A stretch of DNA of 6,745 nt from Betaproteobacteria bacterium (GTDB taxonomy: Bacteria; Pseudomonadota; Gammaproteobacteria; Burkholderiales; SG8-39): contig DAHVFK010000194.1 of the NCBI GenBank assembly GCA_027317055.1, positions 1 through 6,745 on the forward strand, read 5' to 3'. A model generated the notes under the pieces. That model was not told the DNA's origin and did no database searches. It saw nothing but the letters and a program-made list of their open reading frames with translations. Positions 1 through 6,153 of the stretch are shown here, piece by piece. The number at the start of each line of letters is the position of its first letter. The first letter of the stretch is position 1. The position numbers and the translations under genes were made by a program.

Positions 1-1619
1 AGCAGGTTGAGGATCTGCGCCTGCACCGAGACGTCGAGCGCGCTGGTCGGCTCGTCGCACACGATGAGGCGCGGCTCGACCGCGAGCGCGCGCGCGATGG
101 CGATCCGCTGGCGCTGTCCGCCCGAGAACTCGTGCGGGTAGCGCGACTTGGCCGACGGCGGCAGTCCCACCTGCTCGAGCAGCGCCTCGACACGCCGCTC
201 GCGCTCGGCTTCGTCGCGACCGATGCCGAGGCTGCGCATGCCCTCGGTCAGCGCCTCCAGCACGCGCATGCGCGGATCGAGCGAGGCATAGGGATCCTGG
301 AACACGATCTGCATCTTCGCGCGCCAGGGGCGCAGCGCGGCGCGCGAAAGCCGTCCGAACTCGATTCCGCCCGCGCGCACGCTGCCCGCCGTCGGCCGGA
401 TGAGCTGCAGGATCGCCTTGCCCGCGGTGGTCTTGCCGGATCCCGATTCGCCGACCAGCGCGAGCGTCCTGCCCTCGCGGATCTGGAGCGACACGCCGTC
501 CACCGCCTTGACGTGCCCGACGACGCGGCGCAGCACCCCGCGCCGGATCGGGAAGTGAACCTTGAGGTCGGCGACCTCGAGCAGCAGCGCAGCCTGCCCG
601 GGCGCCGCGGCGACAGGCGCCCCGGCGCCCTCGCCCGCGCGCGGTGCCGCGGCCCCTTGCTCGCGCAGGTGGCAGCGCACGCGCTGTCCCGCGGGCAGCG
701 CGAGCAGCCGCGGCGCCTCGCGCCGGCAGCGCTCGAAGGCGAGCTCGCAGCGCTCCGCGAAGCGGCAGCCGGCGAACGCCTCGGTGAGCGGCGGCACGCG
801 CCCCGGGATTCCGGCCAGCGCGCCGGCGCGCCGCGCCGCCGACGGCAGCGCGGCGAACAGCCTCTGCGAATAGGGATGCTGCGGCGCGCGCAGGAAGGCT
901 TCGCGCGGCCCGGTCTCGACGATCTGCCCGGCGTACATGACCGCCACGCGCTGCGCCATCTGCGCCACCACGCCGAGGTCGTGGGTGATGAGCAGCAGCG
1001 CCATGCCGCGCTCGGCTTGCAGGCGCTTGAGCAGTTCGAGGATCTGCGCCTGGATCGTGACGTCGAGCGCGGTGGTCGGCTCGTCGGCGATCAGCACCTC
1101 GGGATCGACCGCGAGCGCGGCGGCGATCATGGCGCGCTGCTTGAGCCCGCCCGAGAGCTGGAAGGGATACTCGTGGAAGCGCCGCGCGCCGTCGGGAATG
1201 CCGACCGCCTCGAGCAGCTCGAGCGCGCGCTTGCGCGCCGCCGCGCCGCGCAGGCCGGCATGGCGCTCGATCACCTCGACCACCTGGCGACCCACGGTCA
1301 GCACCGGGTTGAGCGCGGTCGACGGCTCCTGGAAAATCATCGCCACCCGCCGCCCGCGCACCGCGCGCATCGCCGCCTCGGGCAGCGCGAGCAGGTCGCT
1401 GCCGCCGAGCAGCACCCGGCCCTGCGCCACGCGCGCCGCCTCCGGCAGCAGCCGCATGACCGACAGCGCAGTCATCGACTTGCCGCAGCCCGACTCGCCC
1501 ACCAGCGCGAAGCACTCGCCGCGCTCGAGCGCCAGGTCGACGCCGTCGATCGCGCGCAGCTCGCCTTCCGGCGTGTGGAGCACCGTGCGCAGGCCCTCCA
1601 GCTCAAGCGCGGCGCTCAT
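1..1619 (-). CDS. Fused double-domain ABC importer ATPase, peptide/YejF-GsiA type (3' partial)
   Basis: Cytoplasmic ATPase that powers the peptide-type importer encoded upstream. About 539 residues are visible before the window edge cuts the gene. Domain 1: Walker A GESGCGKS (41-48), Q-loop Q97, signature LSGGL (155-159), Walker B VLIADE with catalytic E180, D-loop through ALDV, H-loop H213. An oligo_HPY-type segment follows (about 248-320) with four cysteines, C285-x5-C291-x6-C298-x17-C316. After an Ala/Gly-rich linker (about 321-343) comes domain 2: Walker A GESGSGKT (390-397), Q-loop Q441, signature FSGGQ (498-502), Walker B LIVCDE with E523; its H-loop lies off the window. Both domains look catalytically competent. 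The ATG overlaps the stop of the preceding permease (ATGA), which fixes the start; no good Shine-Dalgarno is visible. Gene order is like yejF, but the cysteine segment between the domains is more like GsiA or DppD than my recollection of E. coli YejF (529 aa). The substrate cannot be deduced from this subunit. Confidence 0.95.
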   Translation of the reverse strand, partial: MSAALELEGLRTVLHTPEGELRAIDGVDLALERGECFALVGESGCGKSMTALSVMRLLPEAARVAQGRVLLGGSDLLALPEAAMRAVRGRRVAMIFQEPSTALNPVLTVGRQVVEVIERHAGLRGAAARKRALELLEAVGIPDGARRFHEYPFQLSGGLKQRAMIAAALAVDPEVLIADEPTTALDVTIQAQILELLKRLQAERGMALLLITHDLGVVAQMAQRVAVMYAGQIVETGPREAFLRAPQHPYSQRLFAALPSAARRAGALAGIPGRVPPLTEAFAGCRFAERCELAFERCRREAPRLLALPAGQRVRCHLREQGAAAPRAGEGAGAPVAAAPGQAALLLEVADLKVHFPIRRGVLRRVVGHVKAVDGVSLQIREGRTLALVGESGSGKTTAGKAILQLIRPTAGSVRAGGIEFGRLSRAALRPWRAKMQIVFQDPYASLDPRMRVLEALTEGMRSLGIGRDEAERERRVEALLEQVGLPPSAKSRYPHEFSGGQRQRIAIARALAVEPRLIVCDEPTSALDVSVQAQILNL

Positions 1620-2974
1620 ACGTGCACCCGCGGGTCGAAGCCATCGCGCACCGCGTCGGCGAGCAGGTTCGCCGCCAGCACCAGCACCAGCAGGAAGCTG
1701 AACGCGGAGGCGAGCGACCACCACACCACCGGCTCGCGCGCCATCTCGAGCCGCGCGGCGTTGATCATGGTGCCGAAGCTGAGGGTGCTGGGATCGACCC
1801 CGACGCCGACGTACGACAGCACCACCTCGGCGAGCACCAGGCCGGAGAAGTCGAGCACCAACGAGATGATGATGATGTGCGCGACGTTTGGCAGCAGGTG
1901 GCGCGTGAGGATGCGCAGGTGCGAAACGCTCAGCGCGTGGGCCGCCTGCACGTACTCCAGCTCGGCGAGCTTGAGCGCCTCGCCGCGCAGCAGGCGCGCG
2001 AGCGACGTCCAGCTGGTGACGCCGAGGATCACGCACAGCAACAGCAGCCTCACGTCGGCGCGCTGCGCGGTGGTGGGAAAGAGCTGCGGGTGGCCGTCAA
2101 TGTAGACCTGCATCATGAGCACGAACGCGGCGATGAGGAGCACGGCGGGGATCGAGTTGAGCGTCGTGTACAGGAACTGGATCAGGTCGTCGACCCAGCC
2201 CTTGAAGTACCCCGCGGTGACGCCCAGCATCGCCCCGAGGGGCAGCATGACCAGCGTTGTCAGGGTGCCGATTACCAGGCTGGTGCGTACCGACTTGAGC
2301 GACAGGTACAGCACGTCCTGGCCGACCTTGTCGGTGCCCAGCACGTGGTAGGCGAGCGACAGGGCGAACGCCGGGCCGGCGAGCGCGAGCATCGCGCCGA
2401 GCGTGGCGTACGCGGCGCCCCACGGGACCTGCGGCGCGCGCCGCCGCAGCGGCCAGAGCAACGCTCCGATCGGCAGCCACACGAGCAGCGCGCCGGCGAG
2501 CCCGGCGAGCACGCGCCACGCCACGTCCACGCCCCAATCGGCTTCGTGCGCGAGCCCCGAGCCGCCGTGACGCAGCCGCGGGTACTCGCGCATCAGGCTG
2601 CCGTCCGGCATCCTCGTTTCCTCGAGCGTGAAGAGCCGCGTCGCGAGCGGCGCCGAGTAGGTCGTCTCCTCGCTTCGCCGCAGGTGCGAAAGCGCAAGAT
2701 CGAGCACCGATAGGGTCTGCGGCGAGTACGCCCGCGCCGCGGCCGCGGCGCTGGCCGGCAGCGCGACGCGGAAGTGCAGCGAGTCGGCCAGCCCGATCGC
2801 GCCGTAGCCGGCGAGCAGCGTGAGCGAGACCATCGCGGCACCGCTCCGCGCCACGCGCAGCCAGGGCGCCGCGAGGTGCGGCCGCCGCGCGCACAGCCAC
2901 AGGTACGCGCACGTCGCCGCCACCAGCAGCCACAGCAGCGAGTCGGTCCACAGGATCACGGGCGTGAAGGGCAT
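1616..2974 (-). CDS. ABC importer inner-membrane permease, YejE/DppC type, with N-terminal extension
   Basis: Second channel subunit of the importer, 452 aa. The DppC-type core starts near residue 186: a membrane helix (186-208), the family motif HVLGTDKVGQD (210-220), helices at about 231-256, 272-290 and 306-325, a cytoplasmic EAA coupling loop (about 331-363, ending LLPN), and helices at 364-390 and 416-438. This is BPD_transp_1 family. In front of the core is an extension of about 185 residues with helices at about 8-28, 45-64 and 153-175 and a hydrophilic loop (66-152). The positive-inside rule (RRP after helix 1, RRR after helix 3) puts the N-terminus and that loop in the periplasm and gives nine helices in total. 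E. coli YejE, from memory, is about 341 aa with only one helix before its large periplasmic loop. In the EAA loop the usual E-A-A-x3-G reads Q343-A-A-x3-S349. The start lies 4 nt after the preceding TAG, and the stop overlaps the ATPase start. Confidence 0.93.
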   Translation of the reverse strand: MPFTPVILWTDSLLWLLVAATCAYLWLCARRPHLAAPWLRVARSGAAMVSLTLLAGYGAIGLADSLHFRVALPASAAAAARAYSPQTLSVLDLALSHLRRSEETTYSAPLATRLFTLEETRMPDGSLMREYPRLRHGGSGLAHEADWGVDVAWRVLAGLAGALLVWLPIGALLWPLRRRAPQVPWGAAYATLGAMLALAGPAFALSLAYHVLGTDKVGQDVLYLSLKSVRTSLVIGTLTTLVMLPLGAMLGVTAGYFKGWVDDLIQFLYTTLNSIPAVLLIAAFVLMMQVYIDGHPQLFPTTAQRADVRLLLLCVILGVTSWTSLARLLRGEALKLAELEYVQAAHALSVSHLRILTRHLLPNVAHIIIISLVLDFSGLVLAEVVLSYVGVGVDPSTLSFGTMINAARLEMAREPVVWWSLASAFSFLLVLVLAANLLADAVRDGFDPRVHV

Positions 2975-2978
2975 GGGG

Positions 2979-3956
2979 CTACTCGAGGCGCACGCGGGGG
3001 TCTACCAGCGTGTAGGAGAGATCGGTCAGCAGCAGCCCGAGGATGTACAGCAGCGAGCCGATGAACACCATCGAGCGCACTACCGCGAAGTCCTGCGACT
3101 GGATGGCGTCGATGGTGTAGCTGCCCAGCCCCGGGATGCCGAAGAAGGACTCCATCAGCAGGCTTCCCATGAACAGCAGCGGGATCACCACCACCACGCC
3201 GGTGAGGATAGGGATCATCGCGTTCTTGAGCACGTGGCGGAACATCACCACCGCCTCCGACAGGCCCTTGGCGCGCGCCGTGCGCACGTAGTCCTTGCCC
3301 ATCTCCTCCAGGAACAGGGTGCGGTACCAGCGGCTTCCGGCGCCCACGCCGCTCGCCACGCCGATCGCCACCGGCAGGATCAGGAACTTGATCGCATGCA
3401 GGCCGGAGTTGTAGCCCGAGATCGGCACCAGGTCCCAAAGCTTGGCCACCAGGTACTGGCCAGCGATGATATAGAACAGCGTCGAGATCGACATCATCAC
3501 GACGCACAGCACGACGCCCCAGAAGTCGAGGTAGGTGGCGCGGAAGAAAGCCATCGCCAGTGCGAAGCTGATGTTGAGCGCCAGCCCGACGAGGAACACC
3601 GGGATGGCGAGCGCGAGGCTCGGCCACATGCGGGTGCGGATCTCGGCGGCGATGTTGCGTCCGTCCTCCGAGGCGCCGAAGTCGAAGGCGAACAGGCGCA
3701 CCGATTTCTGGAAGAACACCGTCTGCGCGAGCTTTTCGCTCCCCGCCGCGCGCGCGTTCCACAGCAGGGGCTTGTCGTAGCCGTGCGCGGCCTTCCAGCG
3801 CTCGATCTCGGCCTGCGTCACGCGCTTCGCGCCGAGCTGCATGCGCGCCATATCGTCCGGCGTGTTGACGACGAAGAACAGCGCGAAGGTGATCAGGTTC
3901 ACGCCGATCAGGATCGGGATGGCGTACAGCGTCCGGCGCAGGATGTAGGCGAGCAT
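2979..3956 (-). CDS. ABC importer inner-membrane permease, YejB/DppB type
   Basis: First channel subunit of the importer, 325 aa, BPD_transp_1 family. It begins with the typical DppB/OppB start, MLAYILRRTLYAIPILIGVN, an N-terminal helix (8-30) preceded by arginines. A periplasmic loop (about 31-108) follows, then helices at about 110-138, 145-170, 187-207, 245-272 and 290-313: six in all, as expected. The EAA coupling loop is well conserved (about 217-247, GKDYVRTARAKGLSEA then FRHVLKNA) and would dock on the ATPase. The family signature ESFFGIPGLG is at 269-278, and the C-terminus VDPRVRLE is also typical. It is somewhat shorter than E. coli YejB (about 364 aa from memory). The ATG comes one base after the TGA of the binding-protein gene and lacks a Shine-Dalgarno, so translation is probably coupled. 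The next permease gene starts 4 nt downstream. Partner assignment rests on family and operon position. Confidence 0.95.
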   Translation of the reverse strand: MLAYILRRTLYAIPILIGVNLITFALFFVVNTPDDMARMQLGAKRVTQAEIERWKAAHGYDKPLLWNARAAGSEKLAQTVFFQKSVRLFAFDFGASEDGRNIAAEIRTRMWPSLALAIPVFLVGLALNISFALAMAFFRATYLDFWGVVLCVVMMSISTLFYIIAGQYLVAKLWDLVPISGYNSGLHAIKFLILPVAIGVASGVGAGSRWYRTLFLEEMGKDYVRTARAKGLSEAVVMFRHVLKNAMIPILTGVVVVIPLLFMGSLLMESFFGIPGLGSYTIDAIQSQDFAVVRSMVFIGSLLYILGLLLTDLSYTLVDPRVRLE

Positions 3957-3957
3957 G

Positions 3958-6120
3958 TCAGGCGGCGGGACGCGCGGCCATGCGCTCGCGCCGGCGGTAG
4001 CCGACGAAGGCGGGAACCAGCAGGGCGACGAGCAGCGCGCAGCCGATCGCGAGCGGCCAGACGACCGGCCGGTTCCACTCGCGCCGCAGGGCCGCGCGCC
4101 GCGCGGGGTCGAGGCGCAGATACTTGAGGTCGTTGCGCGCCATGTCGTTCGGCTTCAGGTTCGACAGCCAACCGTGATAGAGCAGGTAGTCCTTCGGGAA
4201 GTAGCCCCAGATCCACGGCGCGTCGTTGCGCGCGATGCCGACCATGGCGTCGATGATCCTCTGCCGCTCGGGCGAGCTGGGCATGTCGCGCATGCGTTCG
4301 AACAGCGCGTCGTAGCGCGGGTTGTCGTAGTTCGCCGCGTTTTCGCCGTGGTGCAGCGTGCGGCTCTGCGCGCCGTCGAGCAGGAACAAAAAGTTCTCCG
4401 GATCCGGGTAGTCGGCGTTCCAGCCGAGAAAGAACAGCTGCTCGCTGCCCTTGCGGATCTTGTCCTGGAAGCGGTTCCAGTCCGTGGCGCGCACCTCGAG
4501 CTGGATCGAGAGCTTGGCGAGCTGCTTGCGCCACCAGTCGAAGCGCGCCTGGTCACCCGGGCCGCGCGTGACCGTGTCCAGGTACAGCACCAGCGGCTGC
4601 CCGGTGCGCGCGTCGCGCCCGCCGGGGTAGCCCGCCTCGGCGAGCAGCCGCTCGGCGTCGGCGAGCGGGCGCCGGTGCGCGACGCCGTCTCGCCACAGAT
4701 GCGTGACGGGATTGACCCCCTCCTTGCCCGCGCGGAAGCCGAAGATGCCGCCCGGGATCGGGCCCTGCGCGACGATGCCCCGGCCGTTGGCGAAGATCGA
4801 CAGGAACTCCTCCATGTCGACCGCGATCGAGATCGCCTGGCGCAGCGTCCGCGCGCGCGCGGCCGCCTCGCCGCCGCCCGCGTTGCCGACCACCGGGTCG
4901 AGCCAGTTGAAGCCGATGTAGAACACGGAAGGGGCGACGGCCGTGCGCAGCCGGATGCCCAGGCTGTGCATCTGCGGCGTGAGCGCCGCCTGGCCCTCGA
5001 CCGAGACGCGCACCGCCTGGTCGAAATTGTCCGAGCTGATGCCCGAGGTGTCGTAGTAGCCCTGCAGGAACTTGTTCCAGTAGGGGATGCTCTCCTTCTC
5101 CCGGCTGTACACGACGCGGTCGACGAATGGCATCGGCTTGCCGGCGTCGGCGAGCAGCCCGGCCTCGCGGTCGCCGGGCGCGCCCTCGGAAGGGTACGGC
5201 TCGCCGCGAAAGTTCGGGTTGCGCTCGAGCACCATGCGCAGGTTCGGGTTGTTCTCCGTGAGCATGTAGGGACCGGTGCCGACCGGCCACCAGTCGAGCG
5301 TGAAGTTCTTCTGCGCCATGCCGGGCTGCGCGAAAAAGCGGTCGACCTCCCACGGCACCGGCGCGAAGAACGGCATCGCCAGCCAGTATGCGAACTGCGG
5401 GTAGCGCCCTTTGAGCCGGATGCGGAAAGTGTGCGCGTCGACGCGCTCGACGCCGGCGAGTGGATACTTGCGCAGGTCGAGCCATTCGCCGCCGCGCCCC
5501 TCGGCGCTCATCGCCGCGTTCGCTTGCTTGAGTCGCGCGGCGAGCTCGGGCAGGCCGACGATGTACTGCGACATGAGGCCGTATATCGGCGAGGCGAGGC
5601 GCGGGTGCGCGAGCCGCTTGATCTCGTAGATGTAATCGTCCGCGGTCAGCTCGCGCGTGCCGCGTCCGGGCAGCGCGTAGGGGCTGGCGAGCGCGGCGAT
5701 CTGCCCCGGCGACAACGACTGGTAGAGGAATTCCCCCTTCGCGTTCCTGGCGAACGCCGGATGCGGTTGGTAGCGAATTCCCGCCCTGATGCGGATCTCG
5801 TACTCGCTGTAGCCTGCGAGGGTGCTCACCCGCGGCATCTCCGCCGCGGTGAGCGGCACCAGCTGGTAGGGCCGCTTCAGATAGTGGTACTGCAGCGGCG
5901 GCTCGTAGACCTGCTGCGTGAACACTGCCTCGTCCGAGGCGTAGGACAGCGCCGGATCGAGATGCTTGGGCCGCGCGACGAAGGCCGAGTAGAGAATGTC
6001 CTTGGCTGCGTCGGCCGACCGATACGGGTCGTTCCAGGTCTGACCGCAGCCCGCGATGGCGGCGGCGAGGCCGAGAATTCCAATATGGCGCATCGCGCCT
6101 AGTCTAGCCGAACGCATCAT
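3958..6120 (-). CDS. Extracellular solute-binding protein family 5 (YejA/DppA/OppA class), probable lipoprotein with C-terminal membrane anchor
   Basis: Captures the importer's substrate in the periplasm; 720 aa from this start. Residues 1-24 look like a lipoprotein signal: basic n-region, hydrophobic stretch IGILGLAAAIAG, then lipobox IAG-C25, with Gly at +2. The mature part is SBP_bac_5: VFTQQVYEPPLQ near the N-terminus, PVGTGPY (279-285), RNPNFRG (300-306) and GWNADYPDP (566-574), whose D570 corresponds by position to the DppA/OppA Asp that binds the peptide amino group. A hydrophobic helix (about 686-707) and basic tail YRRRERMAARPAA end the protein, predicting a C-terminal inner-membrane anchor that ordinary YejA, DppA and OppA lack. 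It is longer than DppA/OppA (about 535-545 aa) and YejA (about 604 aa, from memory). Start choice is uncertain. ATGATG at 6120/6117 follows GGATGG by 8 nt and gives a normal-length signal. The in-frame ATG at 6138 has no Shine-Dalgarno. The ATG at 6093 gives a short 15-residue signal. It is the first gene of the operon; its TGA is followed after one base by the permease ATG. Confidence 0.93.
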   Translation of the reverse strand: MMRSARLGAMRHIGILGLAAAIAGCGQTWNDPYRSADAAKDILYSAFVARPKHLDPALSYASDEAVFTQQVYEPPLQYHYLKRPYQLVPLTAAEMPRVSTLAGYSEYEIRIRAGIRYQPHPAFARNAKGEFLYQSLSPGQIAALASPYALPGRGTRELTADDYIYEIKRLAHPRLASPIYGLMSQYIVGLPELAARLKQANAAMSAEGRGGEWLDLRKYPLAGVERVDAHTFRIRLKGRYPQFAYWLAMPFFAPVPWEVDRFFAQPGMAQKNFTLDWWPVGTGPYMLTENNPNLRMVLERNPNFRGEPYPSEGAPGDREAGLLADAGKPMPFVDRVVYSREKESIPYWNKFLQGYYDTSGISSDNFDQAVRVSVEGQAALTPQMHSLGIRLRTAVAPSVFYIGFNWLDPVVGNAGGGEAAARARTLRQAISIAVDMEEFLSIFANGRGIVAQGPIPGGIFGFRAGKEGVNPVTHLWRDGVAHRRPLADAERLLAEAGYPGGRDARTGQPLVLYLDTVTRGPGDQARFDWWRKQLAKLSIQLEVRATDWNRFQDKIRKGSEQLFFLGWNADYPDPENFLFLLDGAQSRTLHHGENAANYDNPRYDALFERMRDMPSSPERQRIIDAMVGIARNDAPWIWGYFPKDYLLYHGWLSNLKPNDMARNDLKYLRLDPARRAALRREWNRPVVWPLAIGCALLVALLVPAFVGYRRRERMAARPAA

Positions 6121-6125
6121 ATAAT
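6120..6125 (+). promoter_or_regulatory. fabI: Candidate -10 box (TATAAT) for fabI
   Basis: A perfect TATAAT lies 28 bases before the fabI ATG, which would put the transcript start near 6132 and give a leader of about 22 nt that includes the ribosome binding site. At 15-18 bp spacing the upstream hexamers (for example GCCTAG at 6097-6102) do not resemble TTGACA, and there is no extended -10 TGn. The call rests on the -10 match and its position only. Confidence 0.45.
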
Positions 6126-6138
6126 CGGCCATCCACAC

Positions 6139-6144
6139 AAGAGG
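6139..6144 (+). promoter_or_regulatory. fabI: Ribosome binding site of fabI
   Basis: AAGAGG lies nine bases before the ATG at 6154, separated by an A-rich spacer (TTAAAAACC). It is the best Shine-Dalgarno-like sequence at any start in the window and fixes the fabI start, which also matches the usual family N-terminus (MAFLAGRKILVTG). Confidence 0.75.
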
Positions 6145-6153
6145 TTAAAAACC

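Larger units (their letters stand above)
6094..6153. promoter_or_regulatory. Shared divergent upstream region between the importer operon and fabI
   Basis: This is the only non-coding or possibly non-coding stretch in the window, 33 to 60 bp depending on which start codon the binding protein uses. It is visibly AT-richer than its surroundings, with ATATAAT at 6119-6125 and TTAAAAA at 6145-6151. Both divergent genes must take their transcription signals from here or from inside each other. On the minus strand the same AT core reads GATTAT (6126-6121), a 4/6 match to a -10 box; a start of transcription just downstream would favour the inner ATG at 6093. A CTAGTCTAG imperfect palindrome sits at 6099-6107. 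No convincing -35 box was found for either direction, so the regulation is inferred only from layout. Confidence 0.5.

Noticed and set aside
9..1086. Direct repeat: GAGGATCTGCGCCTG at 9-23 and 1038-1052, with further matches at 45-57 and 1074-1086
   Set aside because: The copies are 1029 bp (343 codons) apart in frame and encode the Walker B/D-loop of the two ATPase domains, so they reflect the ancient domain duplication, not a mobile or regulatory repeat.
132..2105. 657-codon open frame on the plus strand, antisense to the ATPase and permease
   Set aside because: Low-complexity Arg/Ala/His/Gln-rich product crossing two real genes; the minus-strand reading has complete Walker and signature motifs.
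2097..2951. Minus-strand open frame of 284 codons inside the second permease, and similar frames at 2956-3762, 3908-4534 and 4553-5485
   Set aside because: Each is a +1/+2 shadow of a real gene on the same strand, Arg/Ala/Pro-rich, and without domain sequence.
2820..4127. 435-codon plus-strand open frame rich in His, Gln and Arg
   Set aside because: Runs across both permeases and into the binding protein; its composition is what antisense to membrane-helix codons gives.
3955..6102. 715-codon open frame on the plus strand, antisense to the binding-protein gene
   Set aside because: Its product is rich in Arg, Ala, Val and Glu with no recognisable domain, and it is the mirror of a convincing SBP_bac_5 gene. 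Long antisense open frames are expected in DNA this GC-rich.
6094..6138. Separate small gene or leader peptide ahead of the binding protein
   Set aside because: The alternative ATG codons at 6138, 6120, 6117 and 6093 are all in the same frame, so they are candidate starts of one gene.
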